Part shown: positions 1 to 6,745 of the stretch, piece after piece
Layout of the letters: each line of letters starts with the position of its first letter
How positions within the stretch are numbered: the first letter of the stretch is position 1
NCBI GenBank assembly: GCA_018064165.1
Contig: JAGOZV010000021.1
Coordinates: 1 to 9,295 of the forward strand
DNA length: 9,295 nt
Origin: Candidatus Saccharimonadota bacterium
GTDB taxonomy: Bacteria > Patescibacteriota > Saccharimonadia > Saccharimonadales > Saccharimonadaceae
Direction: 5' to 3'
Made by a program: the position numbers and the translations under genes
The notes under the pieces: model-generated
What the model was told of the DNA's origin: nothing
Databases searched by the model: none
Seen by the model: only the letters and a program-made list of their open reading frames with translations

Positions 1-30
1 ATTAGCTAGCACACACGACCTTCTGTACCC

Positions 31-59
31 TGGACATTTCCTGCTAAAGAGAGTATACT
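31..59 (+). promoter_or_regulatory. Predicted sigma70-type promoter of uvrA
   Basis: A -35 box TGGACA (31-36, one mismatch to TTGACA) is followed after exactly 17 nt by a -10 box TATACT (54-59). The expected transcription start is near 66, leaving only about 6 nt before the uvrA ATG at 72, and no Shine-Dalgarno sequence fits in that space. Bases 1-30 hold nothing I can assign. This is a sequence match only. Confidence 0.65.
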
Positions 60-71
60 ATATCAGGTATT

Positions 72-2885
72 ATGGCAGAGTATATAGAGGTAAAAGGCGC
101 GCGCGAGAATAATCTAAAAGACGTAAATGTTAAAATTCCACGCGACAAATTAGTAGTTATTACAGGTCTTTCGGGTAGTGGAAAGTCTTCATTGGCTTTT
201 GATACTATCTATGCCGAAGGGCAACGTCGTTATGTTGAAAGTCTGTCTAGTTATGCCCGTCAGTTCTTGGGAACTGTCGATAAGCCAGACGTAGACCAAA
301 TCAATGGTCTTAGCCCTGCAATCTCTATAGATCAAAAATCTACTAGTCGAAATCCTCGATCTACAGTTGCTACTGTTACTGAAATTTATGATTATTTGCG
401 ATTACTTTTTGCAAGAATTGGTATTCCTCACGACCCAATTACTGGTCGTGCAGTTACGCGTCGCACAAAAGACGATATAATTGATGAAATAATGGACTCG
501 CCAGAAGGTTCTAAAATTATAATTTTGGCGCCAATTGCTAAAGATAAAAAAGGCGAGTTTTCGCACATACCAGAGCAATATAAGCGAATGGGTTTTGCTC
601 GAGCTAGAGTAGACGGAACGATTTATTCGCTTGACGAATTTCCCTCACTTAAAAAAACCGAGCGCCACACAATAGAGTTGGTGGTTGATCGCGTGGTGGT
701 TGCTCAAGACATGAGAAGTCGCATCGCTCAATCAACTGAACAGGCGTTAGATATAGCAGATGGTTTAGTGGGCATACTGTACGCAGACACAGATGAAATA
801 AAAATGATGAGTCAGCGTTATGTTTCTTTAGATAATCCCGATATAGAAATTCCTGAACTTGAACCTAGACTCTTTAGTTTTAACTCGCCTCAAGGCGCTT
901 GTCCAATTTGTACAGGCATTGGTTATCGACTGGAGGTTGATCCAGATTTAGTATTTAATCCCAATCTAACAATCGCAGAAGGTGCTATTCGCCCATATAA
1001 TCGAGTCAACAGCGATTCGTGGTATATGAAACGGCTTGCAGAAGTTGCAAAAAAACATAATTTTAGCGTCCGCGTGCCTGTGCGAGATCTTCCACCAGAG
1101 GTTATAGAAAAAATTTTATACGGAACTGGCAACGACAAATATGAAGTAGAATTGGGTAATGGGCGAACTTACGACGCAACGTATGAAGGGGTTATTCCAA
1201 ACTTAGAACGCAGGCATCGCGAGACCGACAGTGAATTTATGCGAAAAGACATTGAGCGTTTTATGCGCGAGCGACCTTGTAGTGCATGTCATGGGCTACG
1301 CTTAAAACCAGTGGTATTGGCAGTGACTGTTCATGGATATAATATTATGGATGTGGCCGGCTTAAATGTAGATGAAGCCTTAGATTTATTTGACAATCAA
1401 CTAGAGCTAACTGAAAAAGAACAATTTATTGGTAAGCAAATTATTAAAGAAATCATAAATCGTTTACGGTTCATGAAAGATGTTGGGCTTAACTATTTAG
1501 AGCTAACGCGAGCGGCGAACACATTAAGCGGTGGTGAAGCTCAGCGTATTAGGCTTGCTACGCAAATTGGATCTGGTCTTCAAGGCGTGTTATACGTTTT
1601 AGATGAGCCATCAATTGGGCTACACCAACGAGACAACGATCGCTTAATAGCAACTTTAAGGCATTTGCGAGACCTTGGTAACACCGTTATCGTTGTTGAG
1701 CACGACGAAGATACAATTAGGCAAGCCGATTATTTAATTGATGTCGGTCCGGGGGCTGGTGTTAAAGGTGGTGAAATAGTAGCTTATGGCACGCCCTCAG
1801 AAGTGGCTAAAAATACAGCTAGCATAACAGGAAGGTACTTGGCCGGAATAGATAAAATCGATACACCTAAAAAACGTCGTAAAATAGAAAAAGACAGAAA
1901 AATTACAGTTGTTGGCGCTAAAGAGAATAACTTAAAGAATATAAGTGTTGATTTTCCTCTTGGCGTAATGACAGTAGTTAGTGGTGTGTCTGGAAGTGGT
2001 AAATCTACCTTGGTAAATTCTATTTTAGCTAAAGAACTATCGGCACGTTTACATCGAGCGCAAGCAGTTCCGGGAAAACACGATAAAATTGAAGGCATTA
2101 AACAGCTAGATAAAATCATTGTTATAGATCAATCTGCTATTGGGCGAACTCCACGTTCTAATCCTGCTACATATACAGGGGTTTTCACTAACATTCGTGA
2201 ACTTTTTGCCGGAACTCCGGAAGCTAATATTCGCGGCTATAAAGCTGGACGGTTTAGCTTTAACGTAAAAGGCGGTCGTTGCGAGCACTGTAAGGGCGAT
2301 GGCGTTATTAAAATAGAAATGAATTTCTTACCAGATGTTTATATGAAGTGCGATGTCTGTAAAGGTAAAAGGTACAACCGCGAAGCGCTCGAAATTAAAT
2401 ATAAGGGCAAAGATATAAGCGAGATTTTAGATATGACTGTAGAGCAGGCCGCAAGTTTCTTCGAAAATATTCCTGCAATTCATAGTAAGTTTAAAACCTT
2501 GGTTGATGTAGGCCTAGGTTACATTAAGCTTGGTCAGCCTGCCACAACATTCAGTGGCGGGGAAGCTCAGCGCATTAAATTGGCCACAGAGCTTTCTAGG
2601 CGTTCAACTGGTAAAACATTATACGTTTTAGACGAACCTACAACAGGCCTTCATAGCGACGACGTAAAACGACTACTCGGTATTTTAAATAAGCTCGTAG
2701 ATGGTGGCAATACAATGGTTATTATTGAGCATAATCTAGATGTCATTAAATCGGCCGATTACATTATCGACATGGGGCCAGAAGGTGGGTCGGCTGGAGG
2801 CAATTTAATTGCCAATGGAACGCCAGAAGAAGTAGCGAAAGCTAAAAATTCGCCAACCGGAAAATACTTAGCAAAAGTTATTTAG
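72..2885 (+). CDS. uvrA: Excinuclease ABC subunit A (UvrA), nucleotide excision repair
   Basis: UvrA is the damage-scanning ATPase of nucleotide excision repair. It acts as a dimer in the cytoplasm and loads UvrB at lesions. The protein has 937 residues, close to the usual 940. Two ABC modules are complete: Walker A at residues 32-39 and 638-645, signature motifs LSGGEAQR (485-492) and FSGGEAQR (827-834), and Walker B ending in DE at 511-512 and 854-855. Zinc-binding CxxC pairs are present at C277/C280 with C403/C406 and at C737/C740 with C760/C763. These eight are the only cysteines. The CPxH and CPxC motifs that E. coli UvrA has near residues 120 and 253 are replaced by DPIT (121-124) and NPDI (255-258), so one zinc module appears lost. 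The ATG at 72 follows its own promoter by 12 nt and has no ribosome binding site, so the mRNA is probably almost leaderless. The stop abuts the stop of convergent dedA. The identification is secure. Confidence 0.98.
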   Translation: MAEYIEVKGARENNLKDVNVKIPRDKLVVITGLSGSGKSSLAFDTIYAEGQRRYVESLSSYARQFLGTVDKPDVDQINGLSPAISIDQKSTSRNPRSTVATVTEIYDYLRLLFARIGIPHDPITGRAVTRRTKDDIIDEIMDSPEGSKIIILAPIAKDKKGEFSHIPEQYKRMGFARARVDGTIYSLDEFPSLKKTERHTIELVVDRVVVAQDMRSRIAQSTEQALDIADGLVGILYADTDEIKMMSQRYVSLDNPDIEIPELEPRLFSFNSPQGACPICTGIGYRLEVDPDLVFNPNLTIAEGAIRPYNRVNSDSWYMKRLAEVAKKHNFSVRVPVRDLPPEVIEKILYGTGNDKYEVELGNGRTYDATYEGVIPNLERRHRETDSEFMRKDIERFMRERPCSACHGLRLKPVVLAVTVHGYNIMDVAGLNVDEALDLFDNQLELTEKEQFIGKQIIKEIINRLRFMKDVGLNYLELTRAANTLSGGEAQRIRLATQIGSGLQGVLYVLDEPSIGLHQRDNDRLIATLRHLRDLGNTVIVVEHDEDTIRQADYLIDVGPGAGVKGGEIVAYGTPSEVAKNTASITGRYLAGIDKIDTPKKRRKIEKDRKITVVGAKENNLKNISVDFPLGVMTVVSGVSGSGKSTLVNSILAKELSARLHRAQAVPGKHDKIEGIKQLDKIIVIDQSAIGRTPRSNPATYTGVFTNIRELFAGTPEANIRGYKAGRFSFNVKGGRCEHCKGDGVIKIEMNFLPDVYMKCDVCKGKRYNREALEIKYKGKDISEILDMTVEQAASFFENIPAIHSKFKTLVDVGLGYIKLGQPATTFSGGEAQRIKLATELSRRSTGKTLYVLDEPTTGLHSDDVKRLLGILNKLVDGGNTMVIIEHNLDVIKSADYIIDMGPEGGSAGGNLIANGTPEEVAKAKNSPTGKYLAKVI

Positions 2886-3617
2886 CTAACCTTCGTTTTT
2901 AGATTGTTTTTCTTTTTTCGTTATTTTTTTCCAGAATTTATTAATTTCGGACTTAATTTTATCGCGATTGCTTTTTTCTTTAAAAATTTCATATATAGCT
3001 GGAAGCAATGAAACGAAAATAATAATAATAATTATTGGCAACAATACTTGATCGATGTCTAGCCCCATGCTCTCAAAGAAGGCGCCGAGATAATATCCAG
3101 CATAAGTAACTAGCGTTACCCAAAGTGCGCCACCTATAATATTGTAAGAAAAGAATCTTTTATAGTCCATTTTACCTACGCCGGCAACAATAGGTGCAAA
3201 GGTGCGAACAATAGGAACAAACCTTGCTATAATGATGGTTTTCGGGCCGTGCTTTTCGTAAAAATCTTGTGCTTTTTGAATATGAGATTGTTTAAATACT
3301 TTAGCGTCGGGCTTCTTGAATATTTTTGGACCTGTTTTTCTACCAAACCAGTAACCAGTAGAATCGCCAGCAACCGCCGCAATAAATAGCAGTAGAATAA
3401 AAAGGTGAATGTCAATATTAAAGACACCAGCGTGTACTAATACTCCAGAGGTAAAAAGCAAGCTATCACCGGGCAAGAAAAAGCCTATTAATAGACCAGA
3501 CTCTGCAAAAATAACAAAGAGTACCGCTAACCATCCGGCTGTTGTAATGATAGTGACTAAGTCTAGTCCTGGTATTGCGCCAAAACTAACAAGGGTGTTT
3601 AAAAAGATTTCATGCAT
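2886..3617 (-). CDS. DedA/VTT-family integral membrane protein
   Basis: DedA-family proteins are multi-pass inner-membrane proteins linked to undecaprenyl phosphate or phospholipid flipping and to proton-dependent envelope homeostasis. The 243-residue product shows the family core: an acidic motif FAESGLLIGFFLPGD with E39 and D51, then GYWFGRKTG (88-96), then HGPKTIIIARFVPIVRTF (123-140) with R132 and R138, and a final AG...M...F..N..G...W stretch (145-166). E39, D51 and the two arginines match residues reported as essential in E. coli YqjA/YghB. Membrane segments lie near 25-47, 72-90, 128-147, 160-180 and 190-210. A run of six isoleucines (195-200) sits in the last segment and is followed by a lysine-rich cytosolic tail (213-243). 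The ATG at 3617 lies 7 nt after an extended -10 box, predicting a leaderless transcript. It converges on uvrA with no spacer. The substrate cannot be inferred from the sequence. Confidence 0.93.
   Translation of the reverse strand: MHEIFLNTLVSFGAIPGLDLVTIITTAGWLAVLFVIFAESGLLIGFFLPGDSLLFTSGVLVHAGVFNIDIHLFILLLFIAAVAGDSTGYWFGRKTGPKIFKKPDAKVFKQSHIQKAQDFYEKHGPKTIIIARFVPIVRTFAPIVAGVGKMDYKRFFSYNIIGGALWVTLVTYAGYYLGAFFESMGLDIDQVLLPIIIIIIFVSLLPAIYEIFKEKSNRDKIKSEINKFWKKITKKEKQSKNEG
3018..3035 (-). repeat. Short ATT triplet run encoding an isoleucine tract in DedA
   Basis: Six consecutive Ile codons (residues 195-200 of DedA) are encoded here. Most are ATT, giving an AAT microsatellite on the + strand. 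Because the unit is 3 bp, length changes would keep the reading frame and only alter the length of the last membrane helix. Confidence 0.7.
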
Positions 3618-3624
3618 GTATACT

Positions 3625-3633
3625 ATTTTAGCA
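3625..3633 (-). promoter_or_regulatory. Predicted extended -10 promoter of dedA
   Basis: On the minus strand TGCTAAAAT forms an extended -10 element: TG at 3633-3632 and TAAAAT at 3630-3625. No convincing -35 lies 16-18 nt upstream, as is usual for extended -10 promoters. Only 7 nt separate the -10 from the dedA ATG at 3617, so transcription should start at or 1-2 nt before the start codon. Confidence 0.55.
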
Positions 3634-3676
3634 TATAAGTGGACTGGTTATTGTGAAAACTAATTAGTAATTCTCG

Positions 3677-3685
3677 TGATATAAT
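3677..3685 (+). promoter_or_regulatory. Predicted extended -10 promoter of rplY
   Basis: TGATATAAT is a perfect extended -10 element (TG at 3677-3678, TATAAT at 3680-3685). TTGTGA at 3651-3656 resembles a -35 box, but the 23-nt spacer is too long. The expected start near 3692 gives a leader of about 26 nt, the longest in this window. Confidence 0.65.
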
Positions 3686-3706
3686 AGATATATCAGTCAA
3701 ACGACC

Positions 3707-3714
3707 AAAGGAGG
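3707..3714 (+). promoter_or_regulatory. Strong Shine-Dalgarno sequence of rplY, closely spaced
   Basis: AAAGGAGG is a near-perfect complement of the 3' end of 16S rRNA. Only 3 nt (3715-3717) separate it from the ATG at 3718, which is shorter than the usual 5-9 nt. No other in-frame ATG is nearby, so it fixes the rplY start despite the tight spacing. Confidence 0.8.
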
Positions 3715-3717
3715 AAT

Positions 3718-4401
3718 ATGGCGAATATTGTACTTAAATTAGATGAACGGCAAATTACTGGTAAAAAAGTCGCAAAACTACGCGCATCGGGTATGATACC
3801 CAGTGTTGTGTACGGAGACGGAAAACCAGGGGCAAATACTCAATCTAAACAGGGCGAAACATTAAAAGTTATTGAAGAAGTAGGGCGACACACGCCATTT
3901 CAAGTAGAGCTTAAGGGTAAAAAGCAACTTGTTATTGTAAAAACAATAGATATAGATGCGGTGAAACATCAAATTCAGCATTTGGCGTTTCAAGCAATTA
4001 AACAGAACGAGAAAATTGAAACAGAAGTGTCAATAGGTCTTACCGGTTTAGGCGAAAGCCCTGCGGAAAGAACTGGTTTAATCATCTTGCAAGCAATAGA
4101 GAAAATTAATATTAAAGCTTTACCAGCCGATCTTCCTGAATCGTTAACAATTTCTGTGGAATCACTAAAAGACGAAGAAAGCAAATTGGCTATTAAAGAC
4201 ATTAAACTGCCAAAAGGTGTTGAGTTTGCAGATGTAGATCAAGATCTAGAGCTTGTAGTGGCGAACGTTTACGAGCCAAGCGCACTAGAGGCTGCTAATG
4301 CTGCTGCAGCTGGCGAAGGCGAAGACGCAGAAGATGTCGCATCTGATAATGGCGGCGAAGAAACAGCAGAAGCTGAAGACACCAAAAAGGCAGACCTGTA
4401 A
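3718..4401 (+). CDS. rplY: 50S ribosomal protein L25, CTC/TL5-type long form
   Basis: L25 binds 5S rRNA in the central protuberance of the large ribosomal subunit. Residues 1-94 match the L25 domain: the opening (I)TGKKVAKLRASGMIPSVVYG, then GRHTPFQVEL and the closing HLAFQAI. Residues 95-185 form the beta-rich TL5 C-terminal domain, seen in EVSIGLTGLGESP and the final ADVDQDLELVVANV. At 227 residues it has the length of the long CTC form rather than the short E. coli L25 (about 95 residues). The C-terminus (186-221) is a low-complexity Ala/Glu/Asp/Gly tail with 13 acidic residues and no basic residue before K223, and is probably disordered. It is the only gene here with both a leader and a consensus ribosome binding site, which suits a highly expressed protein. 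Transcription should stop at the hairpin holding its stop codon. Identification of the family is firm. Confidence 0.95.
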   Translation: MANIVLKLDERQITGKKVAKLRASGMIPSVVYGDGKPGANTQSKQGETLKVIEEVGRHTPFQVELKGKKQLVIVKTIDIDAVKHQIQHLAFQAIKQNEKIETEVSIGLTGLGESPAERTGLIILQAIEKINIKALPADLPESLTISVESLKDEESKLAIKDIKLPKGVEFADVDQDLELVVANVYEPSALEAANAAAAGEGEDAEDVASDNGGEETAEAEDTKKADL

Positions 4402-4424
4402 CTTTACAGGTCTGTGGCTTTTAT
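4391..4424. terminator. Bidirectional intrinsic terminator between rplY and the EEP gene
   Basis: A perfect 11-bp inverted repeat, CAGACCTGTAA (4391-4401) and TTACAGGTCTG (4404-4414), is separated by only CT, so the real loop will open by a pair or two. On the + strand the hairpin is followed by a T-rich tail (tggcttttatt). On the minus strand it is followed by CCTTTTTGG (4390-4382). The rplY TAA occupies 4399-4401 and the TAA of the convergent gene occupies 4406-4404, so both stop codons lie in the stem. Confidence 0.85.
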
Positions 4425-5090
4425 TAAAATTGGCCGATGGTCGGATAGACCTTTTGGCAATGTAAGAACATCTGTTACTGTTGCATCCGAATAGGTTACG
4501 AAATCGTAACGACCAGGAAGTGCTCGGGCGTATGTAAACTTATCGCTTAACGCCATTTCATAGCCTTGCAAACCAATTACTTTTTCTAAATTTTTCTTGA
4601 AAAAAGGATAATTATAGTCGCCAGTCATTATGGTTGGATCGTCGCCACCGAACTCACGTAGAACGGTATGCGCTTCTCGAATTTGTCGCTTTCGTTTACG
4701 ATTAATATCTGTAAGAGGCGCACCGTGGAAACTGGCAATTACCAGTGGCTTGTCCGAATCTTTGCTGATTAATTTAGCAGCCAAAAGACGTTGATTGCTA
4801 GGAGACATAATTAAATCATGCGCAGATCGTTCAAGCACGAAAGCTTTGGTACCAACTAAACGAAACTTCGTAGGGTTGTAATATATAACTAAATCCAAAC
4901 GATTTTTGTCTGTAGATCCGGCAATTTTTAGATTTCCAATTTTTTCCGGCAATTCGGAACTATCAGCTTCTTGAAGACAAAAAATATCAACACTGTATTC
5001 TTCCGCTAAATGCGCAAGATCTTTGCTAGCATTATTATGATACAGGTTATAACTAATAATATTTATGTTTGATTTTTCTATTGGAGTCAT
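4404..5090 (-). CDS. Endonuclease/exonuclease/phosphatase (EEP) fold metal-dependent hydrolase
   Basis: The 228-residue product has the motifs of the exonuclease III/DNase I/phosphodiesterase superfamily in order: ISYNL (N15), CLQE (E41), SFHG (H122), MTGDYN (D158, N160), DFVTYS (D196) and LSDHRP (D217, H218). All expected Mg2+-binding and catalytic residues are present, so it should be active on a phosphodiester or phosphomonoester bond. The substrate (DNA, RNA, lipid headgroup or small molecule) cannot be decided. There is no signal peptide or membrane segment, so it is probably cytosolic. I start at the ATG at 5090. A longer frame opens at a TTG at 5132, but that TTG is the first half of the -35 box TTGACG, and the -10 box falls inside the extra codons, so the extension would not be transcribed. 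It converges with rplY and diverges from uvrC. It resembles neither XthA nor ApeX closely enough to name. Confidence 0.9.
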   Translation of the reverse strand: MTPIEKSNINIISYNLYHNNASKDLAHLAEEYSVDIFCLQEADSSELPEKIGNLKIAGSTDKNRLDLVIYYNPTKFRLVGTKAFVLERSAHDLIMSPSNQRLLAAKLISKDSDKPLVIASFHGAPLTDINRKRKRQIREAHTVLREFGGDDPTIMTGDYNYPFFKKNLEKVIGLQGYEMALSDKFTYARALPGRYDFVTYSDATVTDVLTLPKGLSDHRPILIKATDL

Positions 5091-5103
5091 AAATCTTACA
5101 CTT

Positions 5104-5132
5104 ACTATATATTTTTTTACGTGTTTCGTCAA
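5104..5132 (-). promoter_or_regulatory. Predicted sigma70-type promoter of the EEP gene
   Basis: On the minus strand TTGACG (5132-5127) is followed after exactly 17 nt by TATAGT (5109-5104). The ATG at 5090 is 13 nt beyond, giving a leader of about 7 nt with no Shine-Dalgarno sequence. The -35 box lies immediately next to the uvrC -10 on the other strand. Confidence 0.7.
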
Positions 5133-5141
5133 TGATATAAT
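5133..5141 (+). promoter_or_regulatory. Predicted extended -10 promoter of uvrC
   Basis: TGATATAAT (TG at 5133-5134, TATAAT at 5136-5141) is a perfect extended -10 element. Only T-rich sequence sits at the -35 distance (5113-5118). The ATG at 5151 is 9 nt downstream, so the mRNA would have about 3 nt of leader or none. It abuts the -35 box of the divergent EEP promoter. Confidence 0.68.
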
Positions 5142-5150
5142 AGTTACAGT

Positions 5151-6695
5151 ATGCCCGCAAAAGAACTATCAAATAAATTAAAGACACTGCCTCGTTCGCC
5201 AGGAGTTTATTTTCATAAATCTAAAAATGGAGAAATAATTTATGTAGGAAAAGCTGCGGTCTTAAAAAATCGTGTACGACAGTACTTCCAAAATAATAAA
5301 GATTTCGACCTAAAAACTCAAGCCTTGGTTGCCGAAATTGCAGACACAGATTGGATTGAAACCGAAACAGAAATTGACGCATTGTTTTTAGAAAGTGAAA
5401 TGGTTAAACGATACATGCCACGGTTTAACATTTTGCTTCGTGATGATAAATCGCAAATATATATTCGTATAAACATGAAAGATGATTGGCCATTTGTTTC
5501 TTACACAAGAAATCCACTAGACGACGGAGCAGAGTATTTTGGGCCATATTATAATGCCGTTCCTATAAAAAAAGCTTTACGATATTTGCGTAAGGTTTTC
5601 CCATATTTTACAAAATCTCCGAAAAAGGATGAACGACCAAGTTTAGACGCACACATTGGCTTGGATCCAAAAAATATAACCTCAGAGGAATACAAAAAGA
5701 ATCTGCGTTTATTAATCAGTTATATTAAAGGTAATCGCTCGGCTTTAATTAAAGAGTTTGAGCATCATATGAAAATTGCAGCAAACGAGCACAATTACGA
5801 AGAAGCAGCCAAGTATCGTAATCGTTTATATAATTTAAATGAATTGAAACGAAGAATTTCATTTAGTGATACAGAATCTATTGATTTAAGTAAAGATAAC
5901 GCACTGGTGCTTATAAAAAATATTTTTAATTTACCAACTCCACCTGCGCGAATAGAAGGCTATGACATTTCGCATATGAGTGGTTCTAATGTAGTGGCTT
6001 CACAAGTAGTTTTTACAAACGGTGCAAGTAATCGGCAGGAATACAGAAAATATAAAATGCACGTTCAGCGTAACGACGATTATAAAAATATGCAAGAAGT
6101 TATAAGCAGGCGTTTTTCTGGAAGAAATAAAAACGAAACAAAACCCGATTTAATCTTAATAGATGGAGGAAAGGGGCAGCTGAAAGCTAGTGGTGAAATA
6201 TTAGCACAACTTGGTTTAACTATCCCTATTGTAAGCCTTGCAAAAAACGACGAAGAGCTTGTGGTACACAATGTCCTTTCAAATATAGATACAAATAATT
6301 TGCATGAATTAATTAAAGAACCGCAAAGGGGTGTATCAGTTACATTAAGCGACAATTATTTTGTGGTGAATTTGCATGTTGGCAAGGGCAACTTGTCGTC
6401 GCACGCTAAAAATTTAGATGCTGGCGTTACAAACAGTAAATATTTGGACGTGGTAAAACTTTTCCAAAGAATTCGTGACGAATCACACCGCTTTGCAGTT
6501 AGTTATCATACGGTTTTAAAACGAAATCAGCAAACCAAAAATGTATTAGAAGAGATTCCTGGAATTGGTCCAAAGACACGTCAAAAATTAATAAAAACAC
6601 TAGGTAGCGTAAGGGCAATTCAGTGTTCAACAGAAGAAGAGCTCGCGGGAATAGTGGGGGAAAGCAAGGCAAAAATAATAAAAAGTCAGCTTTAG
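5151..6695 (+). CDS. uvrC: Excinuclease ABC subunit C (UvrC), shortened and lacking the Cys cluster
   Basis: UvrC makes the dual incisions in nucleotide excision repair after UvrB has been loaded. Domains in order: an N-terminal GIY-YIG nuclease (GVY 18-20, YVG 31-33, R41, E81) for the 3' cut, a UVR helical hairpin that binds UvrB (about 196-232), an RNase H-like nuclease (D272 in YDISH, NDD 308-310, D338 in LIDGGKGQL, H446 in IRDESH) for the 5' cut, and a helix-hairpin-helix tail (EEIPGIGPKTRQKLIKTLGS, 467-486). Catalytic residues appear intact. Two things are odd. The region that carries four cysteines in E. coli reads without any (150-181), and the whole protein has one cysteine, C492. At 514 residues it is about 100 short of E. 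coli UvrC (610), and the missing part lies between the UVR hairpin and YDISH. About 35 extra residues appear near 395-430. There is no ribosome binding site, and the start is 9 nt from its -10 box. Confidence 0.96.
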   Translation: MPAKELSNKLKTLPRSPGVYFHKSKNGEIIYVGKAAVLKNRVRQYFQNNKDFDLKTQALVAEIADTDWIETETEIDALFLESEMVKRYMPRFNILLRDDKSQIYIRINMKDDWPFVSYTRNPLDDGAEYFGPYYNAVPIKKALRYLRKVFPYFTKSPKKDERPSLDAHIGLDPKNITSEEYKKNLRLLISYIKGNRSALIKEFEHHMKIAANEHNYEEAAKYRNRLYNLNELKRRISFSDTESIDLSKDNALVLIKNIFNLPTPPARIEGYDISHMSGSNVVASQVVFTNGASNRQEYRKYKMHVQRNDDYKNMQEVISRRFSGRNKNETKPDLILIDGGKGQLKASGEILAQLGLTIPIVSLAKNDEELVVHNVLSNIDTNNLHELIKEPQRGVSVTLSDNYFVVNLHVGKGNLSSHAKNLDAGVTNSKYLDVVKLFQRIRDESHRFAVSYHTVLKRNQQTKNVLEEIPGIGPKTRQKLIKTLGSVRAIQCSTEEELAGIVGESKAKIIKSQL

Positions 6696-6729
6696 TTTTG
6701 TAGTTGTGTATTTTTAGGATTCTTTGAAG

Positions 6730-6735
6730 TATAAT
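6730..6735 (+). promoter_or_regulatory. Predicted -10 box for the holin-secG-SBP operon
   Basis: TATAAT at 6730-6735 is a perfect -10 box, followed by AG as in the rplY and uvrC promoters. No extended -10 TG and no good -35 are seen; TTGTGT at 6704-6709 has a 20-nt spacer. The ATG at 6746 is 10 nt downstream, so the leader would be about 4 nt. No terminator is visible between uvrC and this box, so uvrC transcripts may read through. Confidence 0.55.
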
Positions 6736-6745
6736 AGTATGGAGC

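Noticed and set aside
1..71. Open frame running from the window edge into uvrA
   Set aside because: Too short to show a protein family, out of frame with uvrA, and it overlaps a good promoter.
2835..2853. Possible terminator hairpin GCGAA/TTCGC near the end of uvrA for dedA transcripts
   Set aside because: Only a 5-bp stem with a 9-nt loop and no T tract after it on the minus strand; it also encodes ordinary UvrA residues.
3409..3663. 84-codon open frame on the + strand across the start of dedA
   Set aside because: It is antisense to a clear DedA gene, has no recognisable domain and no promoter or ribosome binding site. Similar antisense frames within uvrA, uvrC, rplY and the SBP gene were dismissed for the same reasons.
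5091..5132. 14-codon N-terminal extension of the EEP gene beginning at a TTG
   Set aside because: The TTG is part of the -35 box TTGACG and the -10 box lies within the extension, so these codons would be upstream of the transcription start. The domain begins just after the ATG at 5090.
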